Shown: positions 42,182 through 50,679 of the stretch, one piece after another | How positions within the stretch are numbered: the stretch's first letter is position 1 | Layout of the letters: each line of letters starts with the position of its first letter | Source of the DNA: Ruegeria_C sp040830705 | Lineage (GTDB): Bacteria; Pseudomonadota; Alphaproteobacteria; Rhodobacterales; Rhodobacteraceae | Direction of reading: 5' to 3' | Length of the DNA: 64,000 nt | Assembly (NCBI GenBank): GCA_040830705.1 | Contig: JBFOME010000022.1 | Span: 1 to 64,000, forward strand | The notes under the pieces: generated by a model | Database searches by the model: none | Told to the model about the DNA's origin: nothing | The model's input: the letters and a program-made list of their open reading frames with translations, nothing else | Made by a program: the position numbers and the translations under genes

Positions 42182-43411
42182 ATGAAAACCATACTTGTTG
42201 CAGGCACCTACGACACCAAGGATGAGGAACTGCACTACATCACCGATGTGATCCGAGGGCAGGGTGGGGACGTGCTGTCGATGGATGTGAGCGTTCTGGG
42301 CGATCCCTCGCAACCCACGCATGTCTCTAAACACGAGGTGGCAGAAGCGGGGGGAAGTTCGATCGAGGCGGCCATCGCATCAGGCGATGAAAACACGGCG
42401 ATGCAGATCATGGCCGCTGGTGCCGCCGCCAAGGCGCTGGAGCTTTATCGTGCGGGCCGGATCGATGGTGTGGTTGTGCTGGGCGGCACGATGGGCACCG
42501 ACTTGGCGCTAGATTTGTGCGCGGCACTGCCGGTTGGCGTGCCGAAATACATTGTCTCAACCGTCTCCTTCTCACCTCTGATGCCACCCGAACGGCTGCC
42601 CGCGGATGTGCAGATGATCCTTTGGGCGGGTGGGCTCTACGGGTTGAATTCGATCTGCAAGGCCTCGCTCTCGCAAGCTGCAGGTGCAGTTCTGGGAGCG
42701 GCGCGCGCCGTTGAGGCACCCAAACGCGACCGGCCGCTGATCGGTATGACCAGCTTCGGCAAGACCGTGCTGCGCTACATGGTGACGCTGAAACCGGCGC
42801 TGGAAGAACGCGGCTTTGAGGTTGCTGTGTTCCACGCCACCGGCATGGGCGGACGGGCGTTTGAAAGCCTCGCTGCAGAGGGCGCGTTTGCCGCCGTGAT
42901 GGATTTCGCCCCGCAGGAGGTGGCCAATCACCTGTTTGGGGGCCTGTCGGCGGGTGAGGACCGGATGACCAATGCGGGCCGCGCCGGCATCCCGCAGCTG
43001 GTCGCTCCGGGATGCTATGATCTGGTGGACGTGGTGGGCTGGCAGCCCTTGCCGGCGCATTTCAGGGATCGTCCCGTTCATGCCCATAACCGCCTGCTGA
43101 CCTCGGCGGTTCTGAATGCGGATGAGCGGCGACAGGTGGCGCAGGCCCTTGCGGGCAAGCTGTTCAAGGCAACCGCGCCAGTGGCCTTTCTGCTACCGCG
43201 CGATGGCTGCAACGAATGGGACCGGCCCGATGGTGATTTGCACGATGCCGAAGGGTTGCTCGCTTTTTGCAATGAGATTGAGACGGCGCTGCCGGGCAAT
43301 GTAGACCTTTACGCGCTGGACGCCCATATCAATGACGACGCTTTCAGCGCGCGAGCGCTTGAGATTTTCGACGATTGGGTCGCGCGCGGTGTGATTGCCG
43401 CTCAGGCGTAG
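42182..43411 (+). CDS. Tm-1-like ATP-binding domain protein (UPF0261)
   Basis: A 409-residue UPF0261 protein: MKTILVAGTYDTKDEELHYITDVI at the start, VVVLGGTMGTDLALDLCAALPVGVPKYIVSTVSFSP, MTSFGKTVLRYMV and ATGMGGRAFESL. This matches the N-terminal ATP-binding domain of plant Tm-1, usually followed by or encoded next to a TIM-barrel partner; no such partner is adjacent here. The role in bacteria is unclear. ATG at 42182 (MKTILV) is preferred to 42170. Its stop region overlaps the end of rpe on the other strand by ten bases. Confidence 0.85.
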   Translation: MKTILVAGTYDTKDEELHYITDVIRGQGGDVLSMDVSVLGDPSQPTHVSKHEVAEAGGSSIEAAIASGDENTAMQIMAAGAAAKALELYRAGRIDGVVVLGGTMGTDLALDLCAALPVGVPKYIVSTVSFSPLMPPERLPADVQMILWAGGLYGLNSICKASLSQAAGAVLGAARAVEAPKRDRPLIGMTSFGKTVLRYMVTLKPALEERGFEVAVFHATGMGGRAFESLAAEGAFAAVMDFAPQEVANHLFGGLSAGEDRMTNAGRAGIPQLVAPGCYDLVDVVGWQPLPAHFRDRPVHAHNRLLTSAVLNADERRQVAQALAGKLFKATAPVAFLLPRDGCNEWDRPDGDLHDAEGLLAFCNEIETALPGNVDLYALDAHINDDAFSARALEIFDDWVARGVIAAQA

Positions 43412-44091
43412 ACTCCCTCGGCAGCCGCACGGATGCTGCGGATGTTCTCGCCATAAGCCGATGGATCATTGACCGAACCGCCCCTGAACACCGCCGAGCC
43501 CGCGACCAGCACATCCGCCCCGGCCTGCGCCACGATGGGTGCGGTCTTGGCGTCAACACCGCCGTCGATCTCGATATGCACCGGGCGGTCGCCGATCATC
43601 GATCGCAGCGTGCGGATCTTGGTGCTCATGTCGATGAATTTCTGGCCCCCGAAGCCGGGGTTTACCGTCATCACGCAGATCAGGTCGGTCAGGTCCAGCA
43701 GATGCGCCACAGCCTCGGCAGGCGTGCCGGGGTTGAGCGCGACACCGGCCTTGGCGCCGGTCGCGCGGATTGCCTGCAGGGTGCGGTGGATATGCGGGCC
43801 AGCCTCGACATGGGCGGTGATCACATCCGCGCCTGCCTGCGCGAAGGCGTCGATATAGGGATCGACCGGGGCAATCATCAGATGCACGTCCATCACGCCC
43901 TTGATATGTTTGCGGATGGCGGCACAGGTGGCCGGGCCAAAGGTGATGTTGGGCACGAAATGTCCATCCATCACATCCACATGCACCCAATCCGCGCCTT
44001 GTGCTTCGATCGCTTCGCATTCCGCACCGAAATTGGCGAAATCGGCGGCGAGGATCGACGGGGCGATCTTGATGTTGCGGTCAAAGCTCAT
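43402..44091 (-). CDS. rpe: Ribulose-phosphate 3-epimerase
   Basis: A 229-residue TIM-barrel epimerase interconverting ribulose 5-phosphate and xylulose 5-phosphate. Metal and catalytic motifs are IAPSILAADFANFG, VHVDVMDGHFVPNITFGP, MTVNPGFGGQKFI and HIEIDGGVDAKTAP. The ATG at 44091 gives family length; the frame opens at 44124. It follows the methyltransferase gene by 86 bases and is the last gene of the minus-strand sugar operon. Confidence 0.95.
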   Translation of the reverse strand: MSFDRNIKIAPSILAADFANFGAECEAIEAQGADWVHVDVMDGHFVPNITFGPATCAAIRKHIKGVMDVHLMIAPVDPYIDAFAQAGADVITAHVEAGPHIHRTLQAIRATGAKAGVALNPGTPAEAVAHLLDLTDLICVMTVNPGFGGQKFIDMSTKIRTLRSMIGDRPVHIEIDGGVDAKTAPIVAQAGADVLVAGSAVFRGGSVNDPSAYGENIRSIRAAAEGVYA

Positions 44092-44177
44092 GGCGGCACC
44101 TCGGGATCTGGATTTGGCTGGCATATATCGATTGAACAGGCCGCGCGATAGGGGGGCGGTCAGAGAATTTCTGCCTC

Positions 44178-44654
44178 TCAGGCGCGATAGAACAGATATC
44201 GGTCCTTGGCGATCGTGTCGGGGCCACTGATCTGCTCGAACCCAACCAGCGGCTGGCCAGAAACAAGGAGCGCCCCGGGGATCATGACATGCGCGATTAG
44301 CGGGCTGAGCCGGGCGGCTTCGGCCACGTCCTCTTCCTTGATGCCACGTCCGAAATCGTAGTGGGCAAGGATGACCGACCTGCCGTCTTCGGCAAGGCGT
44401 CTGAGCATCGGCTCGGCCTCGCCTTGCAGGAAATCCTCCTCGGGCGGGATGCAGGAGGGGTGGCAGGCCAGCGCGCGGTCCATCACCCGGATGCGGCGGT
44501 CGGGCAGGATTTCGCGTAAATGGTCATAGGTGCGGCCATTGCCCAACCCCATGTCCAGCACCTCGCCCTTATGCCCTTCGATCTGACCAGCGGCCCAGTT
44601 CAGCCCGTCGCGTTGGGCGCTCAGCCTGCGCAGCATCGAATCCAGTCGGCTCAT
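44178..44654 (-). CDS. Class I SAM-dependent methyltransferase-like protein
   Basis: A 158-residue protein with the SAM-binding opening VLDMGLGNGRTYDHLREILPDRRIRVMDRAL (motif I, GLGNGRT). It is short for a methyltransferase, and its late strands are compressed (PGALLVSGQPL, DRYLFYRA). Substrate unknown, perhaps a sugar or glycan intermediate given the operon. It follows the polysaccharide-deacetylase-like gene by 13 bases. Confidence 0.8.
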   Translation of the reverse strand: MSRLDSMLRRLSAQRDGLNWAAGQIEGHKGEVLDMGLGNGRTYDHLREILPDRRIRVMDRALACHPSCIPPEEDFLQGEAEPMLRRLAEDGRSVILAHYDFGRGIKEEDVAEAARLSPLIAHVMIPGALLVSGQPLVGFEQISGPDTIAKDRYLFYRA

Positions 44655-44667
44655 GTGTTGACTTCCT

Positions 44668-45420
44668 TCATTGCCTCGGCGCGGTCCATGGCTGCCCGGG
44701 CCCTTGCAGCAGCCGCGTCACGATCTCCTGCGTGAACTGCCAGATCGCGTCGTCATGGACAAGGTGGTGGGTTAAGATGCCGTAAGGTTCGTCGTTATCC
44801 GCGCGTCCTTCGCGTCGTTCCCGCAGGTTCGCTGCGAGTTGACCGATCAGCGCGTCGGGAATCACAAGCCCACGGCTGCCGCGCCAGTCGATCGGGTCGA
44901 GATGCGTGTTGATCCGTTCCAGACCTGGCGCGGCCTCCTGCGTCTTTCTGGGCGTAAAGGTCGACAGCGTGCGATAGCCCAGTTGCGGCAGTCCGGTGAT
45001 CACCTCTTCAGATATGCGGTTCCACGGGGGAACGAACATGGGACTCAGATGATCCCCGAAGAGATCGCGCATCCGATCCAATCCGCGTTTGGCATCCGCC
45101 AGCGCCGCCTCTGTCGGCCTGTCTGCGCCGAATTCGGCCTTCTTGCTAATGGGGTTTTGGTGATTGCGATGCGCCCAGCCATGGATCACCGGTATCAGGG
45201 CCTCGCGATCGCGTGTATACTCCGCAAGCGCCGGTGTCGCTGGCTCGGGTATGACTGCGAGATGCACCGGCAGGCCGGTCGCAACGGCCATGTCATGCAG
45301 CCGATCAAGCGCGTGTGTGTGGGCCGTTGCGTCATCGTCCCGCCACCAGAGGGGCAAGGTCAGTCCTGCGTCACCCCAGAGGGCAAGTTCGGTGTCGAGC
45401 GGGCTCCAATCCAGAGTCAC
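44668..45420 (-). CDS. Polysaccharide deacetylase-like protein
   Basis: A 250-residue protein with NodB-type motifs: LPLWWRDDDATA (first motif, catalytic and metal aspartates) and IPVIHGWAHRNHQ (HxxxH metal ligands). It lacks a signal peptide, so it probably acts in the cytoplasm on a glycan or nucleotide-sugar precursor. It overlaps the preceding glycosyltransferase gene by four bases. Confidence 0.83.
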   Translation of the reverse strand: MTLDWSPLDTELALWGDAGLTLPLWWRDDDATAHTHALDRLHDMAVATGLPVHLAVIPEPATPALAEYTRDREALIPVIHGWAHRNHQNPISKKAEFGADRPTEAALADAKRGLDRMRDLFGDHLSPMFVPPWNRISEEVITGLPQLGYRTLSTFTPRKTQEAAPGLERINTHLDPIDWRGSRGLVIPDALIGQLAANLRERREGRADNDEPYGILTHHLVHDDAIWQFTQEIVTRLLQGPGQPWTAPRQ

Positions 45421-46559
45421 GATTGCGCCTCCAGCAGGGTTTCGACGATCTCGACGCTGCGGGCGGCACCGTCAAACTGATCTGCCGATCCTGCGACGGG
45501 TGTGTGCTGCGCCACCTGTCGGACCGCGGCGGCCAGTGCCTTGGGCGTCAGGTCGGCGCTGCGCAGCACCTGCATCGATGGCTCGCGGGCGAGGCTTTCC
45601 GCGCGCAGCCCCTGTTCGACCTCGTTGCCGTCGTCAAAGGGGATCAGCACCGAGGGCGTGCCCGCCTGCAGCAGGTCCAACGCGGTGTTATAGCCACACA
45701 TGCTAACCGACGCGGCGGCTTGAAAGAGCATTTGGCGGAAATCGGGGCGGGCCTTCTCCAGAATCGTATTTGGCGCTTCGAAATCGGCTTGCAGCGCCGC
45801 GATCCGCTCTGCCGCATCCTTGCCCCCGACCAGCAATCGCCAGCGCAGTTCCGGCGTCAGTGCGGCGGCAGCAAGCGCTGCGCGATAAATCGGCGTCCCG
45901 ACCGAGCCGCCGCCCGCGCTGACCAGAACCTCGCCGCTGCCCGCGCCCTCGGGATGCGGACCCGCAGGGGCGGGGGCAACGTAACCGGTATAGTGCAGCT
46001 TTGCCTGCAGGGCCGGACTGACCGGCCAGCTAACCTCAAGCGGTGTCAGCGCCGGGTCGGAATGGGCCAGAACGCCGGCATAGTGGCGCGCGATGATGTC
46101 TTCGGCCATCTGCGCCTTGGCGGGTTTCGAGGGCGGGGCAAGAATGTCGCGGATGGATGCCAGCACCAGCGGGCGTTTGGGCATAGCGGCAGCCGTATCC
46201 AGCAGGGCGTTGAATTCGCCGCTCAGGATGCGGCGGCCGAATGGGAATAGCTCGGTAATGACGGCGTCAGGACCGAATTCGACGAGCGCAGAGCACAACG
46301 CGTTCTGACGCGCGGCCAGATACTCTGCGCTGGCTGTTTGTCCTGTCTCGTCCTGAAGGCGGGTGAAGTCGACCCCATCGGAGCGCAGGGGCGGCAGGTT
46401 CAGGATTTCGATGCCCTTATGGTTCAACTGCGGCGCGGGCATCCCGCCCGAGATCAGAAAGACCTGATGCCCTGCTGCGTCAAAGGCCCGTCCCAGCGTG
46501 AGCGCGCGGCTGAGATGGCCGGTGCCCAAAAGATGCGTGACCACGATCAGCAGCTTCAC
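45417..46559 (-). CDS. Glycosyltransferase, MurG-like GT-B fold (first of two paralogues)
   Basis: A 380-residue GT-B type protein (predicted glycosyltransferase, COG4671-like). The N-terminus LIVVTHLLGTGHLSRALTLGRAFDAAGHQVFLISGG is MurG-like, and the C-terminal donor domain has VLVSAGGGSVGTPIYRAAL and VSMCGYNTALDLLQAGTPSVLIPF. It is paralogous to the protein at 49458-50672, sharing the GHLxR start and the CGGYNT-like late motif. It overlaps the phosphatase gene by four bases. Confidence 0.82.
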   Translation of the reverse strand: MKLLIVVTHLLGTGHLSRALTLGRAFDAAGHQVFLISGGMPAPQLNHKGIEILNLPPLRSDGVDFTRLQDETGQTASAEYLAARQNALCSALVEFGPDAVITELFPFGRRILSGEFNALLDTAAAMPKRPLVLASIRDILAPPSKPAKAQMAEDIIARHYAGVLAHSDPALTPLEVSWPVSPALQAKLHYTGYVAPAPAGPHPEGAGSGEVLVSAGGGSVGTPIYRAALAAAALTPELRWRLLVGGKDAAERIAALQADFEAPNTILEKARPDFRQMLFQAAASVSMCGYNTALDLLQAGTPSVLIPFDDGNEVEQGLRAESLAREPSMQVLRSADLTPKALAAAVRQVAQHTPVAGSADQFDGAARSVEIVETLLEAQS

Positions 46560-47140
46560 GGGTGGTCCTTTCTGGCCGCAAGGCGAATGGGCTCGGGCTC
46601 GGGTGTCAGATCAGGCAGGGACAGGATGTAGAGCCGGTTGCGTTTGACCCGGAATGGGGCTGGGCCAGAGAATTCCCACCCCCAGGCCTGCGCCAGCAAT
46701 ACTCGCATGACACCGATATGGCAGACCGCCAGCGTGTCGGTTTTCAAGCCGCTGAGCCATGGCGCAAGTCGATCGCGCAATTGCGCCGGGCTTTCGCCGC
46801 CGGGCGCATGATACGCCCAGCCCCAATCCTCGATATGCCGAAAGCCGCTCTCTGGTTCGGCCAGCAGATCGGCGTTGCGCCGCCCCTCCCATTCGCCCCA
46901 GTCCATCTCGGTCAGAGCGGCCACAGGCACCGGGTCGCGCCCCGCGACGATCCGGGCAGTCTCAATCGCGCGCGCGAGCGGGCTTGAACAAAGCGCGGCA
47001 GACTGCCAGTCGTCGGGCAGTTGGTATTGCATCAGGGTTTCACGCGCCTCGTCGTCCAGCGAAATGTCGCTGCGCCCCTGAATACGTCCAGCGCGGTTCC
47101 AATCCGTATGACCGTGGCGGAGAAGGGCAAGTCTCGGCAT
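46556..47140 (-). CDS. Histidine phosphatase family protein
   Basis: A 194-residue phosphoglycerate-mutase-like phosphatase. The RHG motif is LLRHGHTDWN (phospho-histidine), CSSPLARAIETARIV carries the second phosphate-binding arginine, LTEMDWGEWEGR the acid region, and LAVCHIGVMRVLLA the second histidine. Members clear phosphate from sugars or alarmones; substrate unknown. Three bases separate its ATG from the upstream glycosyltransferase stop. Confidence 0.9.
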   Translation of the reverse strand: MPRLALLRHGHTDWNRAGRIQGRSDISLDDEARETLMQYQLPDDWQSAALCSSPLARAIETARIVAGRDPVPVAALTEMDWGEWEGRRNADLLAEPESGFRHIEDWGWAYHAPGGESPAQLRDRLAPWLSGLKTDTLAVCHIGVMRVLLAQAWGWEFSGPAPFRVKRNRLYILSLPDLTPEPEPIRLAARKDHP

Positions 47141-47143
47141 TGT

Positions 47144-48214
47144 TCAGCCTTTCACCAGATCATCAAGCGTTGCCCGCAAGGTCTCTGCCGCTGCGGGCAG
47201 AAGATGGGATTGGGCGATCATCGCGCGGGCGGCCTCGCCCTCTTCGCGCCGCAGCACCGGGCTGCCCTGTAGATGTGCGATACGTCGCGCTAGTGTCATG
47301 ACGCCATCTTTGGGGCTCGGATGCCGCTCTGGTAGCAGAACGTCGCGGGTGCCCGGCCGATCTTGTGCCACGATGGGCAGGCCCGCAGCCTGCGCTTCGA
47401 GATAAACCATGCCAAATGCTTCGTCCACGCCGGGCCAGAAAAACAGCGATGCGGTTTGGTAGGCCGCGCGCATCGATTTCGCGTCGAGTTGGCCCAGGAA
47501 CCGGACCTTGTCGCCAAACGGCGCCATCAGCGCCTCGACCTTGGGTCGGGCCGGGCCATCGCCCGCGACATTTAAGCGCCAATCGCCCTCCAGCAGGGCC
47601 AGGGTTTCAGCGATGATCGCGTAAGACTTCAACTTGGCCCCGTCGCGCATCATCGCCGCGGTCAGCATTGGGCCATCCAACGCAGCGCGGGGCGGCAGAG
47701 TGTCGTCTGGCAGGAAGGGTGGCAGATGCACCAGCATCTGGTCTCCAAACCGCTCGCGTTCCAGCGTGATCAGATCGTTGGCGGTGAGGTGAAAGATAGC
47801 GTCGGCGTCGTCGCTGGCGTGATGCGCGGCCTGCGCAAATGCGGCCCACGGCCCAGAAAGGCGGCTGGTGGCACGGGTGCTTTCAATCTGGACATATGAC
47901 AGGCCGCGGGCATGGCTGACCTTCGGGCCGATCAGATCCGGGGATTTGTAGTAGCTGTGATAGGTGATCCAGATGTCGATCTCTTGGTGCAAGGCGTGGA
48001 TCAGTCGCGTGGCCTCTGACCGGGCTTCTGCGCGCAGCCTTTCCTGTAGCGGCGCATCGCCGTGCTTGTCATAGATGCGCAGCTCCGAGACCAGATCAAC
48101 GGTATATCCCGCATGTTCCAGTACACGTATCAGGTTGCGCGCCATTTCCCGGTCGCCCGAGGGTACCGGGCTATGTGGTGACTTCATTGGCGCGTAGAAC
48201 GCGGCGCGGGGCAT
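47144..48214 (-). CDS. Glycosyltransferase family 4-like protein
   Basis: A 356-residue GT-B glycosyltransferase. The donor domain contains RLNVAGDGPARPKVEALMAPFGDKVRFLGQLD and FFWPGVDEAFGMVYLEAQAAGLPIVAQDRPGT with the conserved E-x7-E arrangement of family 4. The acceptor is unknown. The ATG at 48214 comes two bases after the upstream stop; a GTG at 48232 in the same frame is less likely. Confidence 0.88.
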   Translation of the reverse strand: MPRAAFYAPMKSPHSPVPSGDREMARNLIRVLEHAGYTVDLVSELRIYDKHGDAPLQERLRAEARSEATRLIHALHQEIDIWITYHSYYKSPDLIGPKVSHARGLSYVQIESTRATSRLSGPWAAFAQAAHHASDDADAIFHLTANDLITLERERFGDQMLVHLPPFLPDDTLPPRAALDGPMLTAAMMRDGAKLKSYAIIAETLALLEGDWRLNVAGDGPARPKVEALMAPFGDKVRFLGQLDAKSMRAAYQTASLFFWPGVDEAFGMVYLEAQAAGLPIVAQDRPGTRDVLLPERHPSPKDGVMTLARRIAHLQGSPVLRREEGEAARAMIAQSHLLPAAAETLRATLDDLVKG

Positions 48215-48216
48215 TG

Positions 48217-49461
48217 TCAGGCTGCCCCGCACAGATCAGTGAGCCGGGCCGACAGCCGGGTGATGCCCGGGGCCATGCCAAAAGAATCGCGCAGCCGATC
48301 CAGCGCGGCTTCGGCCATTTTGCGTGTCTGATCAGGCTCCGACGCCATTCGCGTAATCGCCGTTGCGAGTGCCAGCGGATCATCCGCCACCAACAGCCCA
48401 TGGACATCGGAGGTGATGAATTCAGGGATTGCCGAGACCGGCGTGGACAGGATCGGCAGCCGTTGCGAGGCGGCTTCCATCAACACGTTAGGCAGCCCGT
48501 CGCGGTCTCCGTTGGCAGCGATGCGGCTGGGAAGGACGAAAAGGTCGGACTGGCGCATCGCCCCGATCACCTCGGGTTGGTCACAGGCACCGCGCCAGGT
48601 GATCCGATCCAATAGGCCAAGATTTTGCGCCTGCTGTGTTAAAGCTTCCCCCAGTTCACCGCCACCGATATGCGTCCAGTGCCAGTCCAGCGTGTCCGGC
48701 AACAGCGCGAAGGCGTCGAGCAGCCGGTCGAAACCTTTCTTCTCGACCAGCCGTCCGACCGAGAGCATGTGGAACGGGGCATTCGCGGCGCGAGGCGGTC
48801 GCGGATCGGGCAGGGGAAAGCGGCTGAGGTCCAACCCGTGATAGACCAGATCAACCCGGGTCGGATCGTCCGAAAGCGCGCGCAGGTGCCGCGCGCCGAA
48901 TGCGGTGCACGTGGCGCCGAAGGTCGCGCCGTGGCTGGCCGCCGTGAGCTTTTCGCGCAATTCCCATTCCGGCGAAGTCCAGATGTCTTTGGCATGGGCC
49001 GCAAAGCTCCATGGCAGGCCGCGCATGATCGCGGCATAGCGCGCAACCGAGGAAGGCGTGTGCAGGAAATGCGCATAGAGGCCCGTCACGGCCACGGGCA
49101 GTTCGGCGGCCAGCACGCAGGCCTGCCCAAAGCGGCGAATGCGGTTATGGGTCGGGTCGCGGCGCAGATCGGCGCGCCAGACGCGATAGGCCTCACCGTA
49201 GCCGGGTAGCGTGGCGGCAATGGCGCGGGCGGCCCAGACGCGCTCCGGTTCCTGATAAAGATATTCCGGCAGATACCGCACGCGGGCGCGCAAGCGGTCA
49301 TGCAGCGGGTGGCGCTTCACGTCTGTGGGGTGGCGTAGTGACCAGATCTCGAACTGTTGGCCCGCCTCTTCCAGCGCCACAAGCTCCTGCGCGATGAATG
49401 TCTCTGACAGGCGCGGCCATCCCTTAACCAGCACCGCCAACTTTGGCGCTTGTGAGGTCAT
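48217..49461 (-). CDS. Glycosyltransferase family 4 protein
   Basis: A 414-residue GT-B glycosyltransferase. N-terminal LAVLVKGWPRLSETFIAQELVALEEAG is the pattern of colanic- and exopolysaccharide-type transferases. The donor site has FHMLSVGRLVEKKGFDRLLDAFALL and VLPSRIAANGDRDGLPNVLMEAASQRLPILSTPVSAIPE. It overlaps the preceding gene by four bases. Confidence 0.92.
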   Translation of the reverse strand: MTSQAPKLAVLVKGWPRLSETFIAQELVALEEAGQQFEIWSLRHPTDVKRHPLHDRLRARVRYLPEYLYQEPERVWAARAIAATLPGYGEAYRVWRADLRRDPTHNRIRRFGQACVLAAELPVAVTGLYAHFLHTPSSVARYAAIMRGLPWSFAAHAKDIWTSPEWELREKLTAASHGATFGATCTAFGARHLRALSDDPTRVDLVYHGLDLSRFPLPDPRPPRAANAPFHMLSVGRLVEKKGFDRLLDAFALLPDTLDWHWTHIGGGELGEALTQQAQNLGLLDRITWRGACDQPEVIGAMRQSDLFVLPSRIAANGDRDGLPNVLMEAASQRLPILSTPVSAIPEFITSDVHGLLVADDPLALATAITRMASEPDQTRKMAEAALDRLRDSFGMAPGITRLSARLTDLCGAA

Positions 49462-50672
49462 TCGGCGGCCTGCTCACCCACTTCGCCCAGCAGAACTGCC
49501 ACCCGGTGGGTGACATAGTCGAGCCCGTCCAGCAGCCCGTCACGGATCGCCTGCGAGGGCAGCGGCTGCTGCGGCAACTCGCGGATGGCGCGGATCATCG
49601 CGTCCGCAGAAAGCCCGTCGCGCTTTTCGTCCAGCATGCGAACCAGTCCCAGCGCCTCGGCCCGTGATGCGCGCAGCCATTGCTCCATGCGGGGTACGGT
49701 ACGCGGCACGATGACGGCGCGACTATCAAAAGACAGCACCTCGCAGAACGTGTTATAGCCGCCCATGCAGATCACACCTGCGGCACCGGCAAATAGTGTT
49801 TCGATCTGGGATTCGAAGCCGACCGCCGTCACCCGTCCGTTCAGCGCGGCCACACGCGCCTCGAATTCGGCGCGCAACTCGCCCGACAGGAAAGGGCCAT
49901 AGACCAGAACCGCGCGCGGGTTCAGGTCGGGGTCTTTCTCATAGGCGCTGAGCACGAGGTTGACGAGCGCCCTGCCATCACCGCCGCCGCCTGGCGTAAT
50001 CAAAATGTAGGGCTGCTCGGGGGGATCATCAGCCGTTCCCAGCTCGCGCCGCAGATAACCGGTCCAGTGCATCCGCGCCTGCGCCGCCTCGGAAAGCGGC
50101 AGTCCGGCCGTCGGATCATAAATCGAACGCAGCCCGTAGACCCATATCTCGTTGTAGAACCGCTCGGTGGCGGCGATTGCATCCTTGCGCTCCCATTCTG
50201 CAGCCAGCACATCCGGCGCGTCGAGCACATCGCGCAGACCCAGCACCAGTCGCGTCCGGCCCTGTTTCCGCAGGCGTTCCAGTGTTGGCAACAACTCGCC
50301 GCGAAACCCGGTGGGTTCCTTGTCGACAATGAGGATGTCGGGGTCGTATTGCTCGGCCGTCGTCTGGATCAGGCCAGAGCGCAGCTCTGTGACCTCGTCG
50401 ATCCCCATGCCAATCGTGCGGGACGCGTAAGAGCCATCGCTGCGTTTGGTGACACCGGGCAGGCGCACATGGTCGACCCGGCGCGGGAAGGTAAAGCGCC
50501 CGGCGACGGGCGAACCGGTCAGGATCAGGGCCGAGGCGCTGGGCTGTGCCGCCGTGATCGCGGCGGCAAGCGCGCGGGACCGGCGCAGATGACCCAAGCC
50601 AAACGTATCATGGCTGTAGAGCATGATACGTGGCGCGCGGCCATAATCTTCGGTTGTGCTGCCCCAGTTCAT
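49458..50672 (-). CDS. Glycosyltransferase, MurG-like GT-B fold (second of two paralogues)
   Basis: A 404-residue protein with IMLYSHDTFGLGHLRRSRALAAAI at the start, ILITPGGGGDGRALVNLVLSAYEKD in the donor domain and AAGVICMGGYNTFCEVLSFDSRAVIVPRT as the late motif. It is COG4671-like and paralogous to the protein at 45417. It is the second gene of the operon, eight bases after the nucleotide-sugar dehydrogenase stop. Confidence 0.82.
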   Translation of the reverse strand: MNWGSTTEDYGRAPRIMLYSHDTFGLGHLRRSRALAAAITAAQPSASALILTGSPVAGRFTFPRRVDHVRLPGVTKRSDGSYASRTIGMGIDEVTELRSGLIQTTAEQYDPDILIVDKEPTGFRGELLPTLERLRKQGRTRLVLGLRDVLDAPDVLAAEWERKDAIAATERFYNEIWVYGLRSIYDPTAGLPLSEAAQARMHWTGYLRRELGTADDPPEQPYILITPGGGGDGRALVNLVLSAYEKDPDLNPRAVLVYGPFLSGELRAEFEARVAALNGRVTAVGFESQIETLFAGAAGVICMGGYNTFCEVLSFDSRAVIVPRTVPRMEQWLRASRAEALGLVRMLDEKRDGLSADAMIRAIRELPQQPLPSQAIRDGLLDGLDYVTHRVAVLLGEVGEQAAE

Positions 50673-50679
50673 GCCTTGC

